DNA of 64,000 nt, taken from NCBI RefSeq assembly GCF_023856365.1, contig NC_064538.1, positions 6,766,435-6,830,434 of the forward strand, read 5' to 3'. This document shows, in pieces, positions 26,701 through 39,334 of the stretch. Each line of letters opens with the position of its first letter. Within the stretch, counting starts at the first letter, position 1. Source of the DNA: Brienomyrus brachyistius (taxonomy: Eukaryota; Chordata; Actinopteri; Osteoglossiformes; Mormyridae). Both the position numbers and the translations under genes were made by a program. The notes beneath the pieces are model-generated. The model saw only the letters and a list, made by a program, of their open reading frames with translations. It did no database searches and had not been told where the DNA came from.

Positions 26701-29700
26701 CCCCCCATTCTTTAAGCACCAATGGCAGCGCAGGGAGAATGAGAGAGCCAAGAGAGACTACACCTGCCCTGATGGACCTCCGAAGTGACACTCTGACATC
26801 ATCAGGGGCATATTCTTGTTCATTGGTAGGAGGCCGGTACCACCTGGTGGAGTATGTCTGGCTCTAGCAGCAGAATCACACAATCAGGCTCATCCCAGAC
26901 AAAGTCGATGAGCAGAGACTGGAGTGTTTGCATACAGCATTAACTGCGAGTCCCATTTTGCAAGATCTTCTCTAGAGGGAAACCTATTTTTAAATAGGGA
27001 TGTGTAAAAACTTGTATTGTAGTGCTTCTGGCTCGCGTCACGAAACGGCAGCATTCTCATTCCTGCCTCTGCCGGCCTTGGCAGCAGCTTGCAGTCTGTA
27101 CATCTGTGTCAGGGCATCAGGGGGGTCGGCTACCAAAGCCTCTCTGCGTCCCTCAGAGTACAGAATGGACCGGCTCTGTCAGCAAGGACCCTCAGTCACT
27201 GCACTAATGCAACAGCCACGTCTCCAAAACCCGAGACAGTCACTCAATCTTCTGCAATGAATGCGAACTTCTCCAACAGTGCGCCTGACCTGACTCTGGC
27301 CAGGGAGTCAGACTTTGAAAAGCGAAGCTGCCGCTACGGTTCTTAACTGGTAAGTGTCCCCAATGCCGCGGCCCCCCTCCCCAGCGACACTCTTCTGCTT
27401 GCCAAGCCGGTCGCTATCTTCACACTGCAGACCTGCGTCAGGCAGGGCGACAGGGGTGGGTCGCTGCTTGGAGGCGCAGTGCCGGTCCTGTTGCTGACGG
27501 GCAGGCCGGTGGCGGCCCGTCGGGTCAGAGGGACGACGTGGGGCTGAGCTACAATCCCCCTCAGCCCACTTCCACTCTACTTCTCTACCCCTGCACTGCA
27601 GCCATAGCAGAATGATGCAAATGATTTCCCCACTCAGGACTTCCAGTCCTCACAGGCATGCAGGCCACTCCCACGGCTCAGAGGTAAGCCGCTTTTGCGA
27701 TATGGGAAGGACATTTTCACTCACTGCTCAGTATCATATTTGCCACACTTTCCTTTAATATAATTCTGCCATTAGCGAAGAAAGGCCTGCATTATCTGAC
27801 AAGACACTGCACAAAGCATTTTGTTAATATGACACAGAGACAAAGGGATACTATGCAGATCCCATCCATACGGGCCTGTTTAACAAAACATAATATTCAG
27901 CCCATTCCTATCTAGTTTATCTAAAATAAAGAGTATTCAGACATCAATACCATGAAAATGTGCATGAAGCCATCGCACAGAATGACGAGTACAAAAGCTT
28001 GCCAGCAATACCAAAGAAGTTAAGCCAGGAGACCTGCATGAGGAAAGACCCATTGGATTCAAATGAGTCACCCTCCTCTAAACTGGGAGTGAATGCAAAC
28101 ATGTGGCCAAGGTTAAGCCTGAACTGAGGCATGTCTGCAAAGCCAGAGGTACGAGACACCATATCTAATCAGAGGAGAAAGGAATGCATAATTCTGAGTA
28201 TAATGCACGAAACAATGAATAATTTTAATTCATGTAATTCACAATTACATCCCTCAAATGCAAGCATCTTGCTTCACAAACAGTACTCGATCAACAAATT
28301 ATAGCTAAAGTACTTGCAGAAAATCTAGCTCTTGTGACTCAAACATTAAAAAAATCAAGAAAAAAGAACTATGGGAAAGAGGGGAAGTTGGCTGCCCCCC
28401 TCGAATGGGGACGAAACCCCCCAGATTTCTCCCAGCTGAATAAATAACTGCAGGTAGGGCAAGAAAAGCCCACCCCTGACGATGGACTCATTCCACCGGA
28501 CAGTAGCGACCAATCAGATTCTCCCTAGCCCTGTGGGAGGGGACTTGCCATTTTTTAATCAATCGTTAACAGCGAAGAAAATGAAAATGTAATATAGCCG
28601 GCGGGCAGAAACAAGCCCTTCATCCCTCACTGGATCTGCAGACTGCACAGCCTAAAAATAGGAAATAATACGATGGCCCCCCAAGAGAATTGTCAGCAGT
28701 GTCTCAAACATAACTAATTTTAAAGGCTGCTTGAGTTCAGTACTTAATATACTTCTCCTCAAACCTGGCATCAAGCGTCAACAGAGTGACTGATTTCTGG
28801 GTCATTCAGAAGTTTGTAAGCATATTAAATTATGAAAATGGATCATTTGACTTCTGATTGCAAAGGACCCATCACAGGCAAGGTACAAACTTTGAGATCA
28901 AAAACTAAACAGCTGTGTTGGTATAAGAACACTGTCTGCAAATTAGGACTCAACTTTGGAAATCACCAGACATTAAGGGTCCACAAAATTATCGCCACTG
29001 GGGGTAAAACCTGCCAATAAAAATGAAAACGCTCATTGGCCTAAACATACAAATTCTCCACCTTTTCTACACTGAACGACTCTCATTGTACTGGAGGTCT
29101 TGTGTGGTCATGACCAATAACAATGAGGAAATGAATCTTAAAAGAAAAAGGGAGAAAAAAGACAATTGGCTACACCTATATCCCTACCACAAAAACAAGC
29201 ACCACAAGAGTGGAAACCAAAACGCATCCACAACTTACCACTATCCGTAAGGGTTGGGTGGGGGTGTATTAACACAACCAACAGTGAAAACAAAATACAC
29301 ATTAAGCATCCAAAATAATATATTAATAATGTAACATAAAGGGGTTATATTGACCCACTGCAAATGGAAATATTGTACTATTGTACAAATTACTACACAA
29401 CCAAAAGTGGTTTCTGTATGTGTGAACACAGATGCTTCTGTTGGGTGGGACAGACAATATACGGGTTGATAGCTTTCATTACGGTGGGTTTTTTAATGTG
29501 AATGTCATTTTAGGAGTTTAATCGTATTTGTGTTTCTGCCATTTGAATTTGAGAAAGTGACATAATCATTAGTCAGTAAAGCAGTTTAAAAGTACCGGTC
29601 CCAGTCAATTTTTTAACCATATAGAAATATATGAGCCGATACTATCAGTTATCAGAACTTTTAGCTCCTTTAAATCTGAATCAAATCAGAGATTTTGCAT

Positions 29701-30384
29701 CAGTTAGTTCCTACAGCAGATCTATGGAAATGGGCAGAGGTTCCTGCCCACACCACTACATAAAGGCCATGATAAAGACCCACACCCAGCTAGAACTAGA
29801 TCAATTTACGCAAGACCACTAGACTCCTGGATCTTAATCCAAGAAGCTCGGACCCCCTGCACATAACTAGCTGTTTGAGAATATGACTGAGAATAAACAT
29901 TTCCAGCAGCTGCTCAACAGGGTGAGATAAAGGAAATTAAAACACTTTAGTATGTCTCATTTGTTATTTGAGAGAAAGGAGATGTTGAATACTTCAGAAA
30001 AAAGTTGTCTGGTACCATCCAGTGTCATGCCTCTGAACTTAGGAGTGGCATTTTAATACTCAACACTTGGCTATCATAAGATGACTGCTTCCAGACCGTA
30101 TTCTGCTTACCAATAGCAGTAACTAGAAGAGACCAACACAGATTTAATCACAATTCTAATTAAGCCCCCCATGAAATCATCTGAGTGTATAGCCCTTACT
30201 CACCCATGCTGCCTCTGGATCAGCGTGGGGTGAATCTGTTGTACTCCAAAGGAGAGGCCTGCAGAAACAGAACAGGACTCAGAGGAGATGGACTACTAGA
30301 GGACTGACACAACAAATGTTACCCCGGGTGGAGCGATAGTACATAACAGGACATAGTGTACTGGAGAGAGAGAAAGAGAGAGAG

Positions 30385-30433
<49 letters not shown>

Positions 30434-32949
30434 AGGGTCCGAGGAGAGGTGACATATAGCACGCAGAAGTTTACTTAGGGACATACCAAAAATGGGTGCT
30501 CCATTTAACTAGGAATTCACAAAAAACACCCATGTTAAAGGCTGTTAATAAACTACCATTAAACTCACCATTAAACCTTTACAAATGTGTTTTGCATTTT
30601 GAATACAACCTTTCTTCATTTTAATACAGTACACCTCACCTAACAGACATCACAGTCTAGCCTAACCTACCTTAAACATCTTTACATCATTACAGTTGGG
30701 CAATATCATCAACACATAGCCTATTTTAAAATAAAGTGTTGAACATAACTTATTGAATAATGTACTGACAGTGAAAAACATTTGCCCATTGTAAAGTCAA
30801 AATATCGTAACACAGACCACTGTAAGCTGGGGAGCGTCTTTTTTCAAGATATGTACATTTATGGTATGTCAGCATGGTTAAGGCTTAAGAACTTGTAATA
30901 ACTGTCCATAGATTCTATTTGTTCTCACTGTAACAGAGAATAAACCTGAGCTTGAGACAGTACACTACACATGAGTCAGTCAGTCTCTGAATCTCTGCTT
31001 AAACCACTACTTCACTCACCCACACAAGACTGGGGTACTGGGAAATAGAAAGATTGACACAGCAATGAGAGAACTGCTTGTGGGAATTTTACTTACAGAA
31101 AAATGTGCAGAAGGGACAATTATTGGTTCAAAGAGATAACCAATGAGATTGGTGGGCCCAAGACATCTCATTGGTTGGTCCTGCCTCCCCTAATTGCTTG
31201 GACCCACCTCCTCTACAATTTAATTGGTTATTGCTCTGAACCAATCATTTATCCTTCTGTCCTATGAACATTTTTGTGCAAGTAAAACTCCCATGAGCCA
31301 GAGAACCAAGGCAATTAGTGATATTGAACTAGCAGGGCCATATTACCTGTAGAAATGAGGCACTTTGGTTTATAGGCTTCCTTGGCCTCTTACTACACAG
31401 TTAAGTACTCATGAAGACACTGAACCGCTTGCCTCTTTTCTTACCCTGTACTGCTTTGCACCTCAGGGTGTTCTGATATTGCTCCCCAATTCTACCTTTT
31501 GCTTCTTGCAGACCAACTGATCAAAATACTTCAAGTATGCATTTCCACCCCATACTTTTCTCCATTTCCTAGTGGCCCATTGGTAATCGCACAGACTTTG
31601 TTAATGTATGTCTGCCTGTTGTCGTTACACCAGGCAGACAAAACTTCACCCAGAGCAAGTATCTCAGCTGGGCGTTTTATTTCAGTGCATTTTACGGAAA
31701 GTCTCATGGCCCTGGGCTGTTCAGACTAGGGAGTGACCGGCGGTTTCACAGAAGAGAAGTTCAGTTCCGCCATCACTACATGACACAGCACAGTCTTCAT
31801 GCCACACACCCACTGCAACAGTGTGAAAGCTCTAAAAGCCTTCATAAGCACAGCAAGACCCAGGCACTAAAAACTCTGCTATATATAAACTGCCATTCTG
31901 CAATCTCTGTTGGGGATCTATACCCCATATTTACAATATTATATGTTGCACAGAGGGTAAAAAATTCTTTATGTTTCAGGCAGAAAAGATTTCACAGCAA
32001 CACTACAAATGTATTTCACGCTGCCAGGGCCAGGGCAAATAAAAAAACAGAGATGCAAATGTAGGGCAATGGTAAATGCTTCATGAATCTGTCCCACATT
32101 GATCTGGCCAGTACTCAGAGAATGTGAAGAAAAGAGGGTCACCACAGCACACATTCTAACGTTCGTGCATCATTCACAGATACATTCACACTCAAATGCA
32201 TGCGTGTGCCAATCTACTAATGTATATGTTTTATATTCCTATTCAGTTCATATTCATAGACTCGATTCAATGACGTCAATATATACGTTTAATACACACA
32301 TATACACGTACAAGAAAAGTGGAAGATGGAATAAGTGTGAATGCGGTACATGGTCTCACCTCTTGCTTGCTCACCTGCCTGCAGACCGCGAGGTTTGGCG
32401 CCCAGATATGCCAGGTTGACATTAGCTTTCCTGCCGTCAATGATGGGGTTCGGGTCTTTGCAAGCCCTCTCTGCAGCCCCCCTATCTGTCATGGTCACCT
32501 GAGGCAAGAAGCAGCAGGCAGGCTACTTTAACACTGAGAGATGCGGACACTTTCAGGCACACGTGGCGTCTTCAATCCGTACTACAGAACATGAAACATG
32601 GCACGCGCCCAAACACTCCATCCAGATTTCAGAAGTGTTCAGACCTTTATATTCAACTGTAAACCCGAAAATGTTGAATGACAGCAAGCAGATTCATTAA
32701 TGTTCTGGATCTTCTCTAAAAGTGCATTAACTGAGATTAGGCAACCAATGCACGCCGCTGCAGAGGAACAGAGAACAGAAATTCTGCACATCATCATTAA
32801 GGAATAGCAGTGTGTATATTTTTGGGGGTGTTTTGTGGTTTAATATACGCTCTTCGAACAAACAAAACAACCTTCCTAAGGGCAGTATGTGGCCCTGTTC
32901 TTCACAGCTGTTCAAGGAATGACCTGGATAACTGCATACCCTACAACTA

Positions 32950-33016
<67 letters not shown>

Positions 33017-33522
33017 AGCTGGAGGTGGTGAAGGTATAAAGCCAGGCAAACCTCCCCCTTTCTGACTGAAACCCCTTGTAAAGTTGGAGGAATAATGTCA
33101 CTTCATAATAGTGCGTGAAGAACCACATCGGGCTGAGAAATGTGCACACAACAGTTACTACATTAATCATAGCAGCTGCAATGGGGGTAACTCGTAAATG
33201 AAACCAAGATTAGCGGTGCACAATTCAGGAAAAAAAAATCTGCCAAGGAATCTGTATTGTTATTATATATTATATAAATTATGTCATGCAGAGTCAGAAA
33301 ATTAAGTGAATCTGAAAAGCAAATAAAATCTCATTGTCATTGTATTCTTCTAGGTGGTAACACCAGAACAGATTAGCAAAACTATTTAAAATTAAAAAAA
33401 ATATATCGAAACAAAACCTGGAAAAACTGTTCTCCATTAAAATCCCTAAACCAAAATAAAGGGAAGCAATGAAGCTGTACGCAGGCTCAGAGGGTCACAA
33501 AGACAGACAAAAGAATAAAAAG

Positions 33523-33591
<69 letters not shown>

Positions 33592-34796
33592 AGAAAAACC
33601 TTTTAAATGCGATTCACTTCCAGAGATAATGCAAGCAGTCCCAAATGCAGCTGAACAAACAAGACGTGCAATACAGGCCTATTCTACTGCAATATCATTA
33701 GTACGTAAACCGTCTATATCTGTAGGTTACCGAGATCGATTAATCCCAACCGTAAAACAGAATAACAGCAGGCCTAACAAACAGTTGATGTCTTAATAAT
33801 TCTTGATAAGATCAATTCGATGTCTCTGTAGTTAAGCGAAGTCACAAACCGGAATCTGCCATTAGTTTTCCTAAACTGGAGTGAAACCCAATTCATCCTT
33901 CGCCCGAAGGATTCCTGGGAGCACAAGGAACTTATATCTGAAATCAAATATCCTGAACATTTGGGGAAGGAAAAAAACAGAGGGATAGAAGTTCATTGTA
34001 CAACTGAAAAAAAAGTAAAAGCGAAACCTGTGTTACTGTTAATCCAGTTGGGCGTGTTCTGTAGCCGACCCTTTGCTACCAAGGAATCGAGAAACAGTGA
34101 AGGTTCGGGGAAGAATAACTTGTCATAGTTCTGACAGATGGTCTTATGCATCAGAATGAGGAAATCGAGAAATAATAACTGGCATGAAAAAATCTATTAC
34201 GCCTACTACTGTTTTCATAAATAGGCTTAATATGTATATACATATTGACCGAGAAAAACATGCTATACATATAGTTTAAAATAAACTATAAACACATGCA
34301 GTAGACGTTTTTAGTGAACAACGTGTGTTTGTAAGCAGGCTACGCTTATGCAAGAAAACACAACTACTCGAAACACAATAATAAGCAAAAGTGAAGAAAG
34401 TATTAGTAGCACCCGAGTGCACTACAGTTCAGGTTCCTGAGTAAATCGAAATCGAGCTGTGCATATAGCTTACTCATATGAGTATCAAGGCTTTAAAACT
34501 GTTCCGAACTGTCACGAAATGAATTGAAAATGCATAATGCGACGTAATGAGGACAATTTTATTATCTTACAGGACAGGCTACTTACGAATCCATATCCTC
34601 TGGATTTACCGGTCTGTCTGTCCGTTATCACAACAGCTTCTTCGATGTCTCCGAATGCTTCAAAATATTTTCTTAGAGAGGCATCATTGGTGTGGTACGG
34701 CAAACCACCAACGAAAATCTTTGTAAAAGTAGTGTCTTTCGAAATTGTGGGATGCATGCCTTCCAGCGCTCCTTTAACAAACTGATGTAAAAGCAT
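23784..34796 (-). CDS. rbm38: RNA-binding protein 38 (RNPC1), single RRM
   Basis: RBM38 binds AU- or GU-rich elements in mRNA 3' UTRs and controls stability, translation and splicing. Four minus-strand exons agree in phase: 34796-34587, 32498-32375, 30258-30204 and 24093-23784 (210+124+55+310 nt, 232 residues; human RBM38 is 239). The RRM spans about residues 20-95: RNP2-like IFVGGLPY and RNP1 KSRGYGFV split by the first intron, then [20 protein letters not shown]. Exon 3 gives [12 protein letters not shown]. The C-terminus is rich in Tyr, Ala and Pro ([14 protein letters not shown] repeats, EQYPYAASP) and ends [15 protein letters not shown]. The MLL start, [15 protein letters not shown] and FVQY in the tail favour RBM38 over the paralogue RBM24. 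A second in-frame Met (MHPTI) at 34757 could also be used. Intron 3 is 6.1 kb and carries several repeats. Confidence 0.94.
24536..24815 (-). repeat. Two tandem copies of the fish 'ccatccatccattttcc' repeat
   Basis: Two inverted copies start at about 24536 and 24643. Both run tccatccatccattttcc then aacccgcttatcc or aaccgcttatcc; the second continues through gtggggtgtccggagcctat to the CA-rich tail near 24815. They are about 107 bp apart, in rbm38 intron 3. Confidence 0.8.
26344..26450 (+). repeat. Fish dispersed repeat fragment
   Basis: atccatccagatgtctatcc, then cagtacagggtcacagagac and a CA-rich tail with caaggacaatttagaggcac. It lies just before a SINE in rbm38 intron 3. Confidence 0.55.
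26487..26692 (+). mobile_element. tRNA-derived SINE, best preserved copy
   Basis: The head contains a box-A-like gtcagcaggttaggacgc and box B ggttcaaacccc. The body reads gggtcagcagactgatttca ... gcttaaccccgtaatcactc. An internal A-run of about 19 bases follows, and the 3' tail is tagataaaagtgcctgctaa. The tail type is shared by many fish SINEs and their partner LINEs. It lies in rbm38 intron 3. Confidence 0.85.
30363..30431. repeat. GA microsatellite
   Basis: About 70 bp of (GA)n with a few interruptions, starting about 105 bp upstream (in transcript sense, downstream) of rbm38 exon 3's acceptor side in intron 2. On the transcribed strand it is a pyrimidine (CT) tract. Confidence 0.95.
31082..31292. 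mobile_element. Palindromic MITE, copy 2 (family A)
   Basis: The ends gggaattttacttacagaaa and tttgtgcaagtaaaactccc are inverse to each other with few mismatches. The internal sequence (attggttcaaagagataacc ... ggttattgctctgaaccaat) also pairs. It matches the element at 7995-8222 over most of its length, in the same orientation. It lies in rbm38 intron 2. Confidence 0.8.
32949..33014. repeat. TA/CA microsatellite
   Basis: (TA)9 followed by (CA)24, in rbm38 intron 1. Confidence 0.95.
33526..33584. repeat. TA microsatellite
   Basis: About 59 bp of pure (AT)n in rbm38 intron 1; it is self-complementary. Confidence 0.95.
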
Positions 34797-35111
34797 TGAT
34801 TAGCTAAAATGGATGTTACAATAACAATCAGATAACAATGTTGACAAGCTGCATGAGCTCCTAGCGGACGCTGGCAACGTGGTCCGGCCAACAACGGTAG
34901 TCTGCCTACAAAACACTAAATAGACCTACTAAAATGCAAGTTTACATAACGGAAATCATTTAGAGAAAATTAATACTTGTACGTTTTCCCTTTAAATAAA
35001 TGACCTCATGCAATGTTTAGGTTTCTGTCCTTTAGGGTAAAATAAAACTAAAACAAGCCGCCCTTCCTTAGCAGGTGGCTTTTGTCACTGTTTAAAACCG
35101 CCCGGAAAGGA

Positions 35112-35202
35112 TTTTATACTGTACGCGCTTATACACACCTCTTTGATTTTTTTGTCCGAGGCCGCTGCTGATTGGCTGCTCACCTGGCGAAGTCCCCGCC
35201 CC
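35112..35202 (-). promoter_or_regulatory. Probable rbm38 core promoter: TATA, CCAAT and GC box
   Basis: On the minus strand the order is GC box ggggcgggg (35202-35194), CCAAT within gccaatca (about 35175-35171), and TATA box tataaaa (35118-35112). The spacing of about 55 bp between CCAAT and TATA is usual. Initiation some 25-30 bp further on would give a 5' UTR of about 290 nt before the ATG at 34796. Confidence 0.6.
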
Positions 35203-36540
35203 TTGTCGTTTTTATTATGACGCAACCCAACCCACCCACCCTTGTCCAACACCCAAGTTGTTCGCTTTACACCTGCTTTTGTCTTCAACAATAAGTAAGG
35301 CACTATAGTACTCCGAATATTAATATTAAGCCGTGCATAATACATAATATAATAAATAAATAATAAATAGATTAAAATAACCAAAGTGCAATTTGACCAT
35401 ATTTAAAATGCTAAACTTCCCGTTAGAACCCGTATGAAATTCCCCTATATTAACGATTTTAAAGAAACGCCTCAATATTGCATTAGGTTGACGAAATTGT
35501 TAAACTGCCTAAATGAGGACATACTTTGACGACACAGTAACCTACTATTTATACACGTTATCGATATTAAAAGTAGAAGCAGGCAGCTAGGAGACAAAAA
35601 CTAGAATTAATCTAGATATAACACCGCAAACACTATTAGCAGTTCATCTATGCTCAGTGTCCCGTTCTTTTGATGCCTTGACATTCAGGCCAGCTTGGAT
35701 GACAGCGTTAGATTTAAGAAAAATGCCTCTATGTCGAAAATTTGCCATACACGTAGCACAAGTGTCTTGCTCAAATTAGCTTTGTGCTGGCTCCTGCCTA
35801 GCTGGATATCACTCTGAAAATTGAGGACACTTGCGAAATATCCAATTCTCATTGGCGGTACAGTCACAGTGTGGTAAATAGTCCAATAACCTCGGTAAGG
35901 GTACGTGAAACTGTCACGTTCAGTCTGTCTGCCCGATGTTATCACAAGGGACTTCTCACCTCTGTCTTCGCTCTTTTTACTTTGTCCTTTGTTCCTCCTT
36001 CATTGATACTTACTTGATAAGTACTTAATTCCTTTGCTCTTGTCCGCCTTAAAGACACATGAATAGCCGTCGCTTTGATCCTGCCACTTAGAGTTCGCCA
36101 CTGATTTTTTTTTTCTCATAGATTTCACCGCCAGCAAAACTTATTAGTTATGTTTATTTATGTGTAGGTTTAACAGTGAAAGGACTCCCTCTAGCGCACA
36201 TCTGCTTTGAACTATAGCTCGTTTTTCGGTACTACAGTACTCCGCTAATAAAACGGTCATCCTGGAGTAAATTTATATGTACGAGGCGCACTACAGCTGC
36301 ACTTCATGTGAATGTATACAGGTCTATTGAATATTTATTATTAATTAATGTATTTTATACTTTTAGTTGTGCTGGATGTCTGAACGAGTACGTTGTGTTT
36401 AATTGTCTCTAGCATTGTACCACATTCTACTTCTTTTGTTGCAACATGCAACTTTTCCATCCATTTCTGTGCAGCTCATAGAGCCAAACTCCCGAAAAGC
36501 CACAGGGCATTGTAGCAACTCTGTGTTTCCAGCATCAATA

Positions 36541-36542
<2 letters not shown>

Positions 36543-36614
<72 letters not shown>

Positions 36615-36628
36615 GAGAGAGAGAGAGA
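36543..36628. repeat. CA microsatellite with GA tail
   Basis: (CA)35 from 36543 to about 36612, then a short (GA)n to 36628. Confidence 0.95.
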
Positions 36629-37740
36629 TTTGTAATTATATTTTTGTTGGAAGTCTCCAATCATATCTATGGGGAAAACTCTGATCCCACATATGATGAC
36701 CTTAACCCCTACCCAGCCCAAACCCTAGTCATAAGTAACCAAACAAAATACAAGACTTTGACATTTTTAGTTTTCTGATTGCATTCACAAATTATTGTAA
36801 AATTGAGTTTTCCCTTGTGGGAATTGGAAAATTGCAATACATATATAGGACCACACACACACACACAATTTCAATTACAAAAATAATAAATGTATGGTTC
36901 ACTGCCACTTATAAGAAAGACTGTACTGGACATGTGAGTATTCTGCCCGAGGATTGTGAGCTTCTGATGACAACCGCAGGGGGCTGAGCCAATACGCTAC
37001 ACATCCATGGGTCGACAGAGACACAGGGTAAGGGCCGAGTCTCACCCTGGGCCAGCCACCTTTGTGATCATGGCAGGCAATCTCCCCTGCCAGCTAAGCA
37101 TCTGTAGGAAACAGTGAAACACTCCTGTTGTTGCTAAATGAGAGGTGGCGGTTGCTGTCAGGTCTTTCGCTTGCTTCAGTTATCTTGGTTCCAAAAAAAA
37201 AAAAAAAGTGATTCGCCACAAACAATTATAGCTAAACCAAGTGAATGACCTGTATAAGAATAAAATATGGAGAGCTTTCTGTTTTATTTACTTTTTACTG
37301 TTGAGGGGGTGTATACACCTTGTGATATGGTTTCTCCATATCTGTTCCGTCTATGGCACTTGAAATTAAAGTTGTCCTTGGGCATGCAACCCATATAAAC
37401 ACTAAACTCAAGGAGTCCCCAATCAGAATGTCAGGACTCAATATCTATTTGCAATATGTAATGGTTTGGATTAATGCACCATAGATTGGTGACGTAACAT
37501 TTCTGTAAAAGATACAACATCATGATGCAAGGGTTGGAGAATATCTTTGTTTTACGATGAAATTCAGTAGCATAGGCCTAGTGCCAGTACTCGGGTGTGT
37601 AGAGAGTGCGTTACCTATTCTCATTTCTAAATGTCCACATGATAAGCACACCTGTGAAGTGGCTAAGGAAGGGCCAGGCTTTCTGCTGAACCTCCTTCCT
37701 GCTCAAGCCTCCTCTCATTCTCACGCCTGTAACTCTAGCT

Positions 37741-37880
37741 CAGTGTTTCCCAATCCGGTCCTTGGGGACCCACAGCCAGTCCATGCTTTTGCTCCCTCCG
37801 AGCTCCCCTTCAGACAATCCACGTTTTTGCTAAAACATGGACTGTCTGTGGGTTCCTGAGGACTGGACTGGGAAATAGTG
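37741..37880. mobile_element. hAT-type MITE (family B), copy 1
   Basis: It begins cagtgtttcccaatccggtc and ends with the inverse form gactggactgggaaatagtg. The flanking 8-mers ctctagct (37733-37740) and ctctagtg (37881-37888) match at 6 of 8 positions, consistent with an aged 8-bp hAT target duplication. It is 140 bp and non-coding. Confidence 0.85.
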
Positions 37881-38924
37881 CTCTAGTGCTTTTGACATTC
37901 TGAAAAACAAAGCAACCTGAAAATAAACTAAGCTTTCAAGTTAAAGTCTGTGGTTATGTTTTCGCAACAGAACTATACAACTGGTAAAACACAGTAATCC
38001 CAGTTTTTAGAACACACAGGCACACCTTCATTGGATTACGGTGACTTCCTTCAGATCCAAAGTCGGGATTGGTTCCATTTAAAATGCAGATCTCAGGGAG
38101 TGGGGATACAGCACGACAACACAAATTTAGGGAATATACATCAGAGCTGAAATGATATTCCACTTACTCAAAATTTAAATTGAGTCCCAATGAAGAATAT
38201 TGCCAGTATCATTTAGCTTACCTATTAGTTCCCTTGACAGAAAATCAAATTCAGCAAATAAAGAACGGAAATTTGCCTTGTTAAATTTGGTAGCAATCTA
38301 TACCGAACATACATAACATTAGCTAGCTGTAAAGCTCCAGATGGCCTGTTAACACCAAGCTGAATCAATGGGTGCTAAATAAATGATGTAATTAACTAAA
38401 AATACATTTTACTTCTCTACTTGTGATGAAGTCATACGGAATTTACAGACAAAATACAGCAAAGAAACAATTTTCTAGGCAAAACATAGTATATTTCATG
38501 TTGCCGGACTATTAAATGTATCTTACTGATTCCATAAAATAAACAAACACTTAAATCTTTTCTAAGTATGTTTTAAGTATAAGAGGCTGTTTAGATATGA
38601 AAATGATTTAAATTCCAGTCTGTCAAGTTACGTCAGGCTAGGGAACACCTTAATTTTTGAGTGATTACATGGGCCTTTTGTCCAGGATTGTTACATAATC
38701 AGGTTTAGAACCCGGAACCTGCAAATAAGTATTGGGTTTAAGCAATATGTAACAGCAGTCATTAAATCCAAATTAAGGCTATACATGGCTCGTTAAGCTA
38801 ACACGTTTACTGAATATAAATCAGGGAACAGACTACATGCTATCGTCTTATCTGTAAGCTATTTATTAGGATGCATAAAAAGGTGTATGTCTTTAAAATT
38901 TATATCTGCGTGTACGTCCCTTAC

Positions 38925-39048
38925 AAGGGAACGGCATCCTGTCCAGGGTATACCCCAGCCTCCTACACTATCCTGCCTGGGACTGGATCCAACCAACCCC
39001 ATCATCCTGCACTGGACAGACAGTTGGACGATGGATGGACAGACAGCC
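38925..39048 (+). repeat. Fish dispersed-repeat fragment
   Basis: ggcatcctgtccagggtata followed by ccccagcctcctacac, actgcctgggactggatcc-like text and cgatggatgg. Same family as 5790-5900 and 19618-19692. Confidence 0.6.
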
Positions 39049-39152
39049 ATATATATTATTACTAAACATATTAAGTTGTTCCCTATGTAATTAAACCCAA
39101 CTAAAATATATATACGAATGGAGTATACCAAACAATAACACGAGAACAATAC

Positions 39153-39158
39153 TTTATT
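39153..39158 (-). promoter_or_regulatory. Likely spo11 poly(A) signal
   Basis: AATAAA on the minus strand about 180 nt beyond the spo11 stop codon; no cleavage site can be judged from sequence alone. Confidence 0.4.
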
Positions 39159-39334
39159 ATATAACATAAACACGTATGTTGTCATTTTACTGAAAATTCA
39201 TAAATACATCATATTATTAAGATACATAAAAAAAAATTTGTGGCATACTATGTATGACGTTTACAAATCAGAAACATAACAATTCTAGGCAGCGATGGCA
39301 ATAAAAAAAATGGCCACAAGGTGGCAGTTTGGCT

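Larger units (their letters stand above)
34797..39152. other. Interval between rbm38 and spo11; no rae1 exons seen
   Basis: It holds the rbm38 promoter, a CA/GA microsatellite (36543-36628), a hAT MITE (37741-37880) and a dispersed repeat (38925-39048). Translations in all frames show no WD-repeat sequence such as the GSWD or FWD blocks expected of RAE1. No other gene was recognised. Confidence 0.6.

Noticed and set aside
23784..34796. RBM24 instead of RBM38
   Set aside because: RBM24 has DTTYTKIF, FGEIEEA and a tail without FVQY; the window shows [15 protein letters not shown] and FVQY, and synteny fits RBM38.
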